Assembly: GCF_027944115.1 (NCBI RefSeq)
Contig: NZ_JAPJZI010000001.1
Location: forward strand, 2,790,001-2,854,000
Reading direction: 5' to 3'
DNA length: 64,000 nucleotides
Origin: Hoeflea prorocentri
GTDB taxonomy: Bacteria; Pseudomonadota; Alphaproteobacteria; Rhizobiales; Rhizobiaceae
Of the stretch, positions 26,829 through 34,891 are shown piece after piece. A program made the translations under genes and the position numbers. Positions within the stretch are counted from its first letter, which is position 1; each line of letters opens with the position of its first letter. The notes beneath the pieces were generated by a model, which saw only the letters and a program-made list of their open reading frames with translations, had not been told where the DNA came from and did no database searches.

Positions 26829-27539
26829 ATGCAGGATCACACAATTGTCGACCGCGACGAATGGCTGAAGGCCCGCATTGCCCTTCTCGAGCGCGAAAAG
26901 GCATTTACCCGCGAACGGGATGCACTCAGCACAGAACGCCGGAACCTGCCATGGGTGGAAGTGACAAAGCCCTATGACTTTATCACCGGGAACGGACCGA
27001 AGGCGCTCTCGGAACTGTTCGGGGACCGTCGCCAATTGGTGATCTACCACTTCATGTACGGCCCGGACTGGCAGGCGGGATGCAAAAGCTGTTCGTTCTG
27101 GGCGGACAATTTCGACCGCAACATCATTCATCTGGCCGCTCGCGACGTCACGCTCGTTGCCGTATCGCGCGCACCGCTGGAGACACTCAACGCCTTCAAG
27201 CAGCGCATGGGCTGGAGTTTCGACTGGGTCTCGTCGCTCGGAAGCGATTTCAACTATGATTTCGATGTGTCGTTCAGCGAAGATGCCCGGGCGAATGATG
27301 CGATCCGCTACAATTATCGCCCGAGCCAGTTTCCGGCCGATGAGGCCCCGGGCATCAGCGTTTTCTACAAGGATGACGACGGGCGGGTGTTTCACACCTA
27401 TTCGACATACGGGCGCGGGCTGGACATGCTCAATGCCGCCTATCATTACCTTGATCTTGTGCCGAAGGGCCGCAACGAGGAGGAACTGCCCTACCCTATG
27501 GACTGGGTGCGGCTGCGGGATGAATACGGCAAGGGCTGA
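26829..27539 (+). CDS. DUF899 thioredoxin-like protein
   Basis: 236 residues of the DUF899 family, related to thioredoxins: the LPWVEVTKPYDF segment, YHFMYGPDWQAGCKSCSFWADNF with the conserved CxxC-like pair near residues 80-83, and GISVFYKDDDGRVFHTYSTYGRGLDML in the C-terminal half. The reaction is unknown. GGAG lies 6 bases before ATG 26829. It is the last gene of an ArsR-AHSA1-DUF899 operon, closed by a strong terminator. Confidence 0.9.
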   Translation: MQDHTIVDRDEWLKARIALLEREKAFTRERDALSTERRNLPWVEVTKPYDFITGNGPKALSELFGDRRQLVIYHFMYGPDWQAGCKSCSFWADNFDRNIIHLAARDVTLVAVSRAPLETLNAFKQRMGWSFDWVSSLGSDFNYDFDVSFSEDARANDAIRYNYRPSQFPADEAPGISVFYKDDDGRVFHTYSTYGRGLDMLNAAYHYLDLVPKGRNEEELPYPMDWVRLRDEYGKG

Positions 27540-27566
27540 TTAGGTCGGTTCCGTGCGTTTGAAATC

Positions 27567-27589
27567 GGGCCGCGCCAGCGGCCCTTTTT
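27567..27589 (+). terminator. Intrinsic terminator after DUF899 gene
   Basis: GGGCCGC-GCCA-GCGGCCC followed by TTTTT: a perfect 7-bp GC stem, 4-base loop and U-tract, 27 bases past the DUF899 stop. Confidence 0.92.
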
Positions 27590-27590
27590 C

Positions 27591-28871
27591 TTATGCAGCC
27601 TGACCTGCCGGAGCCTTGATCGGCAAGGAAACACGGATTGCCGAGCGTTCTTGTGAGCGCGGCAACACGTCAACCGTGCCTCCATGGGCAACCGCGATCT
27701 GGCGCACCAGCGGCAGGCCGAGACCATAGCCGTTGACATTCTGCCGGTCCGCGCCGCGGTAGAAGGGCTGGAAGACCTTTTCGCGATCATCCTCGGCGAT
27801 ACCCAACCCATTGTCGCGCACCGTCAAAAACACGAGGTTGTCGTGCGAACCGATCTCGACAGAAACCGGCGGTGCGCCGTGCTTGTGCGCATTTTCCAGA
27901 AGGTTGGCGAGCAGGCGGTGCAGCAGGCGTTGATCGCCCCGTATTTCGGGCGCAGACCCGGACAGGTCGCAGTTTTCGTAGCGCGCGCATTCCTCTGCTG
28001 CGAGCGCCACCAGGTCGACTGTCTGGGTCAAATTGATATTCGCACCCGCATCAAGACGGCTCATGAGCAGGATCTCGTCGATCAGACTGTCGAGCTCGGC
28101 AATATCACGCTGCAGGGCTGCCCGGCGCTTGGGGTCCTGTTCGCCTTTCGACATTTCCAGCCCGAGGCGAATGCGCGAAAGCGGCGTGCGCAGTTCGTGC
28201 GAGGCATTGGCCAAAAGCAGCCTGTGTGCATTGACCAGCTTCTCGATCTTTTCCGCCGCCTCATTAAAGCTGGAGGCGAGTTTTGCGACCTCATCGCGGC
28301 CGCGAACATCGACACGGGCGCTCAGATCACCCTGGCCGATACGTTCGACACCGCGCTGCAGTTTTTCCAGCCGCCGTGTCAGGCGTCGTACCAGCGGAAA
28401 GGCCGCGATGCCTACGCAAAGCGCGACCATGACCAGCAGAGCCAAAAGACTGAGCAAAGGATTGAAATCATCTTCTTCCTGCCGGTCGGCTATCAGAATT
28501 CGTCCATCAGGCAGGGTTAAAGTGAGCGTCGGCCCGTGCGGCGAACGCCTCCAGCCGCGGTTCTCCCGGCTACCCTCCGACAGCTCACGCGGCTCCCCGT
28601 AGGCGGCAATAAAGCGACCGTCAGCATCAAACAGGCTCACATCGAACTTGAACCCTTTGCCCAACGTCTCAAGGGCCTGGCGTTGCTGCTCTGTCGGCGC
28701 ATCGGCAGGCGGCAGGCTCATAGCGACCAGTTCGCTGGCAACGTCGAGGAACTTCTGCTCATCCCGATCGCCGTCAAAGACCTTCCACAGGACGGCCGAC
28801 AGGATCACCATCAGCACCAAACTGGCAATCAGCGTCAGATAGATTTGCAGATAGAGTCGTCGGATCAGCAT
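27591..28871 (-). CDS. CpxA-like sensor histidine kinase
   Basis: 426 residues: membrane segment about 10-28, an extracytoplasmic sensor region of about 110 residues, second membrane segment near 138-158, HAMP domain (RRLTRRLEKLQRG to SFNEAAEKIEKL), then HisKA with the phospho-accepting histidine in NASHELRTPLSR near 221, and HATPase_c with DNGLGIAEDDREKVFQPF and GLGLPLVRQIAVAHGG. Gene order with the regulator and two CpxP-like proteins, and CpxR-type boxes upstream, point to an envelope stress sensor. EnvZ/PfeS-like kinases share this architecture, so orthology with CpxA rests on context. Confidence 0.85.
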   Translation of the reverse strand: MLIRRLYLQIYLTLIASLVLMVILSAVLWKVFDGDRDEQKFLDVASELVAMSLPPADAPTEQQRQALETLGKGFKFDVSLFDADGRFIAAYGEPRELSEGSRENRGWRRSPHGPTLTLTLPDGRILIADRQEEDDFNPLLSLLALLVMVALCVGIAAFPLVRRLTRRLEKLQRGVERIGQGDLSARVDVRGRDEVAKLASSFNEAAEKIEKLVNAHRLLLANASHELRTPLSRIRLGLEMSKGEQDPKRRAALQRDIAELDSLIDEILLMSRLDAGANINLTQTVDLVALAAEECARYENCDLSGSAPEIRGDQRLLHRLLANLLENAHKHGAPPVSVEIGSHDNLVFLTVRDNGLGIAEDDREKVFQPFYRGADRQNVNGYGLGLPLVRQIAVAHGGTVDVLPRSQERSAIRVSLPIKAPAGQAA

Positions 28872-28899
28872 CGCGCCCTATCCTTTCCGTGCGCCGCCA

Positions 28900-29586
28900 T
28901 CAGTCCTGCGAACGAGCGAAAACATAGCCCGCGCCCCTGACGGTGATCAGCCGCCGCGGGTGGTTCTGATCTTCTTCGATTTCGGCCCTGATGCGCGAAA
29001 CGTGCACATCGATGGACCGGTCGAAGGCGCTCAAATCCTCACCCTTCAGGGCGTTCATGATGTAATCGCGACTAAGCACTCGCCCTGCGCTTTGGGCCAT
29101 AATATGCAGCAGCTTGAATTGATGCGGGGTCAAGGTGCAGACCTTGCCGTCGACCCGCGCTTCCATGGCTTGCGGATCGATCTCCAGCTTGCCGAACCGC
29201 AGGGCGCCATTTTCCTCCTCACCCCGGCCGCGCCGTAAAATTGCCCGCAGACGGGCGAGTAATTCGCGCGGTTCGAAGGGTTTGGGAAGGTAATCGTCGG
29301 CTCCCAGTTCGAGACCGACGATCCGGTCCATCGGTTCGCCTTTTGCGGTCAGCATGAGAATGGGCACCTTGTCCTTGGCGCGCAGCGCGCGGCACACTTC
29401 AAGCCCGTCCATATCAGGCAGCATTAGGTCGAGGAGGACGGCGTCGAAACCACGCTGACGCTGAAGCTCCAGACCGTCCGCGCCGCAGCCGGCTATGGTG
29501 ACGTCAAAATCGGACTCGCCGAGATAGTCCCTGACCATCTCGGCAAGCCGGCTGTCGTCTTCGATAAGAAGGATTTGCTGTGTCAT
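28900..29586 (-). CDS. CpxR-like OmpR-family response regulator
   Basis: 228 residues. The receiver domain has the acidic pocket (IEDD), the phosphorylated aspartate in VLLDLMLPDMDG near residue 53, and the late Lys in YLPKPFEPREL. The C-terminal winged helix (about 130-225) carries DRSIDVHVSRIRAEIEED and TVRGAGYVF. The perfect GTAAA-N5-GTAAA sites upstream of the two neighbouring genes are the expected target of a CpxR-type protein. The kinase gene follows 28 bases later, the CpxP-like gene precedes by 23. Confidence 0.9.
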   Translation of the reverse strand: MTQQILLIEDDSRLAEMVRDYLGESDFDVTIAGCGADGLELQRQRGFDAVLLDLMLPDMDGLEVCRALRAKDKVPILMLTAKGEPMDRIVGLELGADDYLPKPFEPRELLARLRAILRRGRGEEENGALRFGKLEIDPQAMEARVDGKVCTLTPHQFKLLHIMAQSAGRVLSRDYIMNALKGEDLSAFDRSIDVHVSRIRAEIEEDQNHPRRLITVRGAGYVFARSQD

Positions 29587-29609
29587 GCCTTCTGCTTCTT
29601 ACGGCCCGC

Positions 29610-30206
29610 TCAGTGACGCCACCAGCCGCCACGCTTGGAGCGGAAATTCTCCACATGATCGCGCAGTGTCTCACGCTGTTCCGGGGTCAACACCATGGCG
29701 ACCTCGGTTATGACATTGACCCACTCTTTGCTGATCTCGTCGGCTTCCGCAAGTTTTTCGGCCCGCAGTTCTTCGATTGCCTGCGGATCAACGTCATCGG
29801 CTGTCAAAAGCGAGCCAAATTCCCAGCCGGTTCCGCGCATTTCGGTGCGGACCGTTTTCATATTAATGGCGGCGGGTGTGACAAGAGCAACGATCTTGTC
29901 CTGCTGTTCCTGGGTTGCGTCGATCTCGATTGCGAGATGCTTGACCGCACGGGTGATTTTTTCCTCGATTTCGGCATTGGTCATATTGGCGAAACGCCCA
30001 CGGCGATGGCCGCCCCAGGAAATCTCCTGCATGTCGCCACGGTCTGCCGTCATCAATTTGATATGCCCATAGGTCTTGGTCTGGGCGACGGCCTGGACAC
30101 CGAAAATACCACCGGCTGCAACACCGGCGCCTACGATGACGGCGATCGCGATGCGGTTGGCTTTTTTGGTCCGTTTGTCGTTCGGGGCTTGCTGGTTGTC
30201 AGACAT
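29610..30206 (-). CDS. CpxP/Spy-like periplasmic protein, larger paralogue
   Basis: 198 residues with an unusually long charged N-terminus, one hydrophobic segment at about 19-40 (IAIAVIVGAGVAAGGIFGVQAVA) acting as anchor or signal, and a helical C-terminal domain with two LTxxQ-like elements (DATQEQQDKI and LTPEQRETL). Such proteins are small periplasmic chaperones or brakes on CpxA. It ends with a histidine/tryptophan-rich tail. It is 23 bases before the regulator gene and has its own Cpx-type box 96 bases upstream, so it probably heads the regulator-kinase operon. Confidence 0.82.
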   Translation of the reverse strand: MSDNQQAPNDKRTKKANRIAIAVIVGAGVAAGGIFGVQAVAQTKTYGHIKLMTADRGDMQEISWGGHRRGRFANMTNAEIEEKITRAVKHLAIEIDATQEQQDKIVALVTPAAINMKTVRTEMRGTGWEFGSLLTADDVDPQAIEELRAEKLAEADEISKEWVNVITEVAMVLTPEQRETLRDHVENFRSKRGGWWRH

Positions 30207-30301
30207 GGTTTTGCTCCTTGCTTTGTGGAGACCGACGGTCAGGTGAATGTCGGCTTCTCGTGATATGTGGGTTGCTACGATTTCGGGGGTGTTTCCCGAA
30301 G

Positions 30302-30316
30302 GTAAAGAAACGTAAA
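30302..30316 (-). promoter_or_regulatory. CpxR-type box, proximal copy
   Basis: GTAAA-GAAAC-GTAAA on the plus strand is a perfect match to the enterobacterial CpxR consensus GTAAA-N5-GTAAA. It lies in the short gap between the two CpxP-like genes, its near edge 96 bases upstream of the larger CpxP-like gene that leads into the regulator and kinase. This implies autoregulation. Confidence 0.65.
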
Positions 30317-30330
30317 TCTCGGCGAGCGCG

Positions 30331-30771
30331 TTACTGGCTTACGCGCAACCGGGCGCGCATGTCGGCGCGGCGATTGTCCTGCAATTTTTTGAATTCTTCC
30401 ATCTGAACCGGTGAAAGGACGCCTGCGACATCCTTTTCAAATGCCGCCCGGTTCTTCTTTGCATCCGAACGCATGGCCATGAGTTTTCTGACCGGCGGAC
30501 GCTCACCGGCCTTCAGATCGACGCCGTGGTTTTCAAGCATTGCGCGGGTTTCTTCACCGTAGCGCTGCATAATCGGCAAAAGCGCTTTGCGCTGGTCTTC
30601 GGTCAGGTCTAGCTCTTGTGCCATCATTACAATCCTCTCTTGGGAAAAACCTTCACTCCTGTTCAGCCGATCCTGTGCCGGAGCCGCTGTCGAATAGAGA
30701 AGAAGAAGGATGAGACAGTATCCGGCGAAGCAGATGAGGCGAATCTGGGTTAGGGACAGTCTGTGGTTCAT
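30331..30771 (-). CDS. CpxP/Spy-like periplasmic protein, smaller paralogue
   Basis: 146 residues with a signal peptide or anchor (about 10-30, LICFAGYCLILLLLYSTAAPAQ) and a helical LTxxQ domain: DLTEDQRKALLPIM near 53-66 and LSPVQMEEFKKL near 120. This is the CpxP/Spy/heavy-metal-resistance chaperone fold. ATG 30771 with GGGAG about 9 bases upstream is preferred to a GTG at 30780 that overlaps the ribosome site. It has its own Cpx-type box 105 bases upstream. It lies upstream of the second CpxP-like gene, separated by a 124-base gap. Confidence 0.85.
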   Translation of the reverse strand: MNHRLSLTQIRLICFAGYCLILLLLYSTAAPAQDRLNRSEGFSQERIVMMAQELDLTEDQRKALLPIMQRYGEETRAMLENHGVDLKAGERPPVRKLMAMRSDAKKNRAAFEKDVAGVLSPVQMEEFKKLQDNRRADMRARLRVSQ

Positions 30772-30875
30772 GATCTTCACTCCCGTGAAAGCGGCCGAGA
30801 AAGGGCCGGAACATCCTTGAAATTGTTCACGGGAAGCAGATTAGGCGGCCTGCGTTTCGCCTGTTTTTCTTCTGC

Positions 30876-30890
30876 GTAAAGTTATGTAAA
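30876..30890 (-). promoter_or_regulatory. CpxR-type box, distal copy
   Basis: GTAAA-GTTAT-GTAAA on the plus strand, again a perfect GTAAA-N5-GTAAA. It lies 104 bases upstream of the smaller CpxP-like gene, nearly the same distance and the same orientation as the proximal copy to its gene. Confidence 0.65.
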
Positions 30891-30910
30891 GCAGCCGGCC
30901 GCAACCGATG

Positions 30911-32047
30911 CTAGCCATGGGCCGCACGCGGCCGTATCAGCCGGCCGCTGCGGCGCTGCTCAAAAATATGCGCGAGCCAGCCCGCGGTCCGTCCGACAGC
31001 GAAGATCGCCAGCGCGACGCCCTCCGGTAACCGCAGCAGGCGTTCGAGCATTGCCAGGGCAAAATCGAGACTGGGGTGAACCCCCAGTTCCTCTGCGATG
31101 CGCTCAACCCGGCCTTGCCATTCCTGTGAAACCGGCAGGTGGGTCAGAATTTCTACCGCGCGCGGATCGCCATCGGGATAAAGCGGATGCGCGAAGCCTG
31201 GCGGCGGTTCTCCTTCCGGCATCAAAACCGATGCAGACCCGGCCCCGCCTTTTTCCACGCGGTCCATCCAGGCGTGGCAGCGCAAAGTCAGCCCGCCATG
31301 CCTTGTGCCCGACAGGGTCGCAAGGCCGGCCAGAAGAGACGCCGGAATGCTTGCACCGGCCGAGGCGGCAACACGCGCGGCATAGGCCGAGGCATTGAGT
31401 TCATGGTCGGCGCATAGAACCAGTGCTCGCCTGACAATATCGGCAACGCCCTTTTCCTGCGACCAGGCCAAGGCCAGCAGCTCATGGATCGCAACGTTGT
31501 TTGGTGTTTCCGCACCGGCCGCCGCCATTGCAGTCTTGCGCATCACAATGCCGGCTCGGGGCCGTCCGTCCCCTGCCCCGCCCGAAATGGTTTCAGACGC
31601 CATCATGTGCAGGATACGCTCGAAAGGCTGCTCGGGCAGATATTCAGGATGAGGCTGCGTGTCTGGCTCCGGCCTGCACCGCACGCCGGCAAGGAGAAAC
31701 AGGACCTCTTCGAGCGTTTGTGTACGGGACAGTTCGATCGCGTCTTGGCCCTTGTAAAAAAACCGGCCATCGGCGATGCGGGTGATCCTCGAGGTCAGAA
31801 CGGGTTCGCCCCAGTTGATTGTGGATTCAGCCACCGCGCGGCGCGACCGCCCCCGCCCCTTGCGCAACAACAGCGTCTCGATATCGCGCCTGTCATAGAG
31901 GCTGCGGCGGGCGTCCGCCGGGTGGGCAATGGTGCGCACAAGCCCCCGGCTGACATAGGCATAGAGCGTGTCGGGCGCGATAGCGAGCCGGTCACAGGCT
32001 TGCCGTGCGGTCACCGTGCAATAGTCGCTATCAGACAGATTTTTCAT
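30911..32047 (-). CDS. Citrate synthase homologue with N-terminal DNA-binding domain
   Basis: 378 residues. The first 70 form a MerR-like/excisionase-type helix-turn-helix (VTARQACDRLAIAPDTLYAYVSRG, then DARRSLYDRRDIETLL). The rest is a citrate synthase fold with the three catalytic positions kept: His in GTRHGGLTL, His in GFAHPLYPDGDPRA and Asp in SLDFALAML. So it could condense acetyl- or propionyl-CoA with an oxoacid, and also bind DNA. ATG 32047 is used; a TTG six codons earlier is possible. It is divergent from a CoA-transferase gene, with a palindrome between. Similar HTH-citrate synthases are annotated in Proteobacteria, without known function to my knowledge. Confidence 0.85.
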   Translation of the reverse strand: MKNLSDSDYCTVTARQACDRLAIAPDTLYAYVSRGLVRTIAHPADARRSLYDRRDIETLLLRKGRGRSRRAVAESTINWGEPVLTSRITRIADGRFFYKGQDAIELSRTQTLEEVLFLLAGVRCRPEPDTQPHPEYLPEQPFERILHMMASETISGGAGDGRPRAGIVMRKTAMAAAGAETPNNVAIHELLALAWSQEKGVADIVRRALVLCADHELNASAYAARVAASAGASIPASLLAGLATLSGTRHGGLTLRCHAWMDRVEKGGAGSASVLMPEGEPPPGFAHPLYPDGDPRAVEILTHLPVSQEWQGRVERIAEELGVHPSLDFALAMLERLLRLPEGVALAIFAVGRTAGWLAHIFEQRRSGRLIRPRAAHG

Positions 32048-32054
32048 ATTGATT

Positions 32055-32068
32055 ATCTTGATCAAGAT
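32055..32068. promoter_or_regulatory. 14-bp palindrome between HTH-citrate synthase and CoA-transferase
   Basis: ATCTTGATCAAGAT is perfectly symmetric and sits 7 bases upstream of the HTH-citrate synthase start, in a 77-base divergent region. It is a natural operator candidate for the DNA-binding domain of that very protein. Confidence 0.5.
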
Positions 32069-32124
32069 TGACCCGGTGTCAATTGAGGCCTGTATTTGGC
32101 TCCACCCAAATGAAGAGGTTTTTC

Positions 32125-33480
32125 ATGACCCTGCCCTTGCTCAAAGAAATCCGCGCCGCGTTTCCTCAAACGGATTTGCAGGACATCACAACCAGCGCAG
32201 AAGGCGAGCTTCCGTCCTGCTTCGCCGTCAGCGATCTGTCCGTTGCCACAGTCGGAATGGCCGGTCTGAAACTGGCGCAGTTCGCGGCGGGCGATACTGC
32301 AGCGCCGGCGGTTACCGTCGACCGCCGCCTCGCCTCTTTCTGGTTCGATATGACCCTGAGACCGCAGGGCTGGACCATACCCTCACCGTGGGACCCGATT
32401 GCCGGCGACTACAGGGCAAAGGACGGTTGGATCCGTCTGCACACGAACGCGCCGCATCACCGGAATGCGGCTCTGCACATCCTCGGCACAGGCAGTGACC
32501 GCGAAGCTGTCGGACGGGCTGTCCAAAGCTGGACCGCCGGCGATCTTGAAGCGGCAGTCATTGAAGCCGGTGGATGCGCTGCCGAAATGCGAAGCCTTGA
32601 AGACTGGGGCGCGCATCCGCAGGGCAAGGCGATCGCAGACGAGCCTCTGATTATCTGGCAAAGCCGAAATGGTGAAAGAACAAACCGGCAGCCCATTCCT
32701 GCAGCGCGACCGCTTGACGGGTTACGTATCCTTGATCTGACACGCGTCCTTGCTGGGCCGGTCGCAAGCCGCTTCCTTGCCGCCTATGGTGCGGACGTGC
32801 TTCGGATCGATCCGCCAGAGTGGGATGAGCCCGGTGTTGTGCCCGAAGTCACCCTCGGCAAGCGGTGCGCGGAGCTCGATCTGAAATCGCGCGCGTGCCG
32901 GATGGTTTTTGAGGGGCTGCTCGGCGAGGCAGACGTGCTGCTGCACGGATACAGGCCCGGCGCACTCCCAAATCTCGGATATGACTCACGGACGCTAACG
33001 CGGATCAATCCGGCGCTTATCGATGTGAGCCTCAGCGCCTATGGATGGTCCGGCCCCTGGTCGGCGCGGCGCGGCTTTGACAGTCTTGTGCAAATGAGCT
33101 GCGGCATTGCCCATCATGGAATGACTGTCAGTGGCGCCGACAGGCCGATACCGCTCCCGGTCCAGGCGCTCGATCATGCGACCGGCTATCTTCTGGCCGC
33201 CGCGGTGCTTCAGGCGCTCGACACACGGGCGAGATCAGGAGAGATCTGTTCAGCCCGGCTGTCACTGGCGCGCGTTGCGCATCTGCTGAGCCGGACAAGG
33301 AGACCGGCCATCAGCGGCTCGATTGAACCCGAAACGCGCGATGATATCGATCCGCGAACCGAGGCCACACATTGGGGCGACGCGAAACGCATACGCTTCC
33401 CGCTCACCATAGAAGGCATCGATCATGACTGGGAGTATCCGGCCGGGGCGTTGCGATCGACAAAGCCTGGTTGGCGTTGA
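32125..33480 (+). CDS. Class III (CaiB/BaiF) CoA-transferase family protein
   Basis: 451 residues. The main CaiB/BaiF domain starts near residue 205 with PLDGLRILDLTRVLAGPVAS, then ADVLRIDPP, DVLLHGYRPGALPNLG, and the catalytic aspartate segment QALDHATGYLLAA. The first 200 residues look like a degenerate second copy of the fold, as in some two-domain members. It moves CoA between carboxylic acids of unknown identity. ATG 32125 has AAGAGG about 7 bases upstream. The divergent citrate synthase homologue suggests a shared acyl-CoA pathway. Confidence 0.83.
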   Translation: MTLPLLKEIRAAFPQTDLQDITTSAEGELPSCFAVSDLSVATVGMAGLKLAQFAAGDTAAPAVTVDRRLASFWFDMTLRPQGWTIPSPWDPIAGDYRAKDGWIRLHTNAPHHRNAALHILGTGSDREAVGRAVQSWTAGDLEAAVIEAGGCAAEMRSLEDWGAHPQGKAIADEPLIIWQSRNGERTNRQPIPAARPLDGLRILDLTRVLAGPVASRFLAAYGADVLRIDPPEWDEPGVVPEVTLGKRCAELDLKSRACRMVFEGLLGEADVLLHGYRPGALPNLGYDSRTLTRINPALIDVSLSAYGWSGPWSARRGFDSLVQMSCGIAHHGMTVSGADRPIPLPVQALDHATGYLLAAAVLQALDTRARSGEICSARLSLARVAHLLSRTRRPAISGSIEPETRDDIDPRTEATHWGDAKRIRFPLTIEGIDHDWEYPAGALRSTKPGWR

Positions 33481-33487
33481 GCCAGCC

Positions 33488-34168
33488 TTAGTCTGCCACG
33501 GCGGTGTATAGTGGTGAGCCATCCCAGATCAACTTCCAGCGAGCGCCGGGGCGCACATTCTGCACAAGATGAGGATGAAAAGCGACGAGACAGGTTCCGC
33601 CCGCCCGCCTGACGGACGGATAGATAATGCCGCGCGAGCCGGTCTTGCGTAAACCTTCGGCAAATGCCTGCCCCTCGGGATAGGCGGTTTCCGGCTCTTC
33701 GCCAAGGCAGGCAGGCGTGCCGCCCGATCCGCGCAGGTCATGAAAGTCGCCGACAAAGCCGGCAAGCAGGCTCTGATAGACCGTTTCTTCCTCAAAGACA
33801 TTGATGGCGATAAGTTCACGGGTCTTGTGAAAAGCGACCTCTTCAATCGCTGTCAGATCCTCGAAGGCGCAATACCAGGCTCCACGGCTCGCATCGTTGA
33901 AACGGTTGCCGCTGCTTCTTGTATAGGCAAAGGCCGCATTGATGTAGGACTGGCCCCAGACATTGAACGCCAGTTCGCGCGGGTCGAGCCCCGGCAGGCC
34001 GGTGCTCTGTGCGCGCAGCCTGCGATTGGTCAATCCCTCGATCTCGGCAAGGATCGCCAGTTCCTCGTCGTCATCGACCAGAGGGGCGAGCACCGGCGGC
34101 TTGTAGTAGGCTGTGGGAACAAGGCGGACGGTCGCCTGCTGGCAGATCGTCGTCAGCGGCGGCGTCAC
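33488..34168 (-). CDS. RES-domain toxin (NAD+ degrading family)
   Basis: 226 residues with the RES domain: RSSGNRFNDASRGAWYCAFEDLTAIEEVAFH contains the conserved Arg and Glu, and SRGIIYPSVRRAGGTCLVAF the conserved Ser and surrounding positions. RES toxins such as MbcT deplete NAD+ and are neutralised by Xre-type antitoxins. The GTG start at 34168 overlaps the antitoxin stop (GTGA), typical of this pair. It converges with the CoA-transferase gene, with a 7-base gap. Confidence 0.88.
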   Translation of the reverse strand: MTPPLTTICQQATVRLVPTAYYKPPVLAPLVDDDEELAILAEIEGLTNRRLRAQSTGLPGLDPRELAFNVWGQSYINAAFAYTRSSGNRFNDASRGAWYCAFEDLTAIEEVAFHKTRELIAINVFEEETVYQSLLAGFVGDFHDLRGSGGTPACLGEEPETAYPEGQAFAEGLRKTGSRGIIYPSVRRAGGTCLVAFHPHLVQNVRPGARWKLIWDGSPLYTAVAD

Positions 34169-34590
34169 GCGCCGCCCCGCAGGGCGTCCACATAGTTGCG
34201 TGTTTCCATGATGGCCGGAAGTCCGCCATCGATCATTGCCTCGACCGGCGCCTGACCGGCAAAGAGCGGACCGGTGTTGCGCAACCCGATCCAGCGGTCC
34301 GCCAGCGTATCGCCGAAATAGAGATGAAGGGCCTTGTAAAGACCGCTGATCGCACTGACGCGCAGAAGTTGGTCGCGGTTGAGCTTTCCGGTCCACTCCC
34401 CCGTCTTCATCCGTGCCCAGGTGCGCGGACTGACGGCGATCAATTCGGCGGCTCTTTTGTTGTTAAGCTTCCAAGCTCCGGCGATGCGGCTATAGGCCTT
34501 GGCCGCAACACTCGCGACCCGGTCGTCATCATAGGCCGACAGGCCCGCTCCGGGACCTGCAAATTCCTGCTGTACGGGTTGAAGTGCCAT
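34165..34590 (-). CDS. Xre/MbcA/ParS-type antitoxin
   Basis: 141 residues. A helix-turn-helix (about 40-75, KRAAELIAVSPRTWARMKTGEW) is followed by the toxin-binding DUF2384 segment (LLRVSAISGLYKALHLYFGD, ADRWIGLRNTGPLFAGQAPVEAMIDGG). It neutralises the RES toxin encoded directly downstream. ATG 34590 is chosen with AAGGA 7 bases upstream; a second ATG at 34593 is adjacent. Two palindromes just upstream are likely autoregulatory sites. Confidence 0.88.
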   Translation of the reverse strand: MALQPVQQEFAGPGAGLSAYDDDRVASVAAKAYSRIAGAWKLNNKRAAELIAVSPRTWARMKTGEWTGKLNRDQLLRVSAISGLYKALHLYFGDTLADRWIGLRNTGPLFAGQAPVEAMIDGGLPAIMETRNYVDALRGGA

Positions 34591-34602
34591 CATCCATTCC
34601 TT

Positions 34603-34636
34603 GCCATATGGCTTAATATACATTGCCTAATGGCAA
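34603..34636 (-). promoter_or_regulatory. Paired palindromes upstream of the antitoxin
   Basis: GCCATATGGC (34603-34612) and TTGCC-TAAT-GGCAA (34623-34636) both contain the GCC/GGC half-sites, with centres 22 bp apart, about two helical turns. This is a plausible cooperative operator for the Xre antitoxin. The rest of the interval to 34891 shows nothing else that I can support. Confidence 0.5.
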
Positions 34637-34891
34637 ATTTCAAGTGTAAGGCGTATGCCTTGCAACCAACGGAAGCCGGTTTTGCGTATGCAACAAATCG
34701 TGCGTGTCAGGATTGTGACCGGCATTGCGTCATCGGATGCCGGGCCTTTCATTTCATCTCAAAAGACCATGAATTTTCTTTCATTTTCATACAGTTATTG
34801 TGTCATCCACAATCAGGACACAACATCGTTCACAAAATGAATCAATGGGTGTTTTGAATGCCCGTCAAAACGACCGCGGCGTCTGGCGGCC

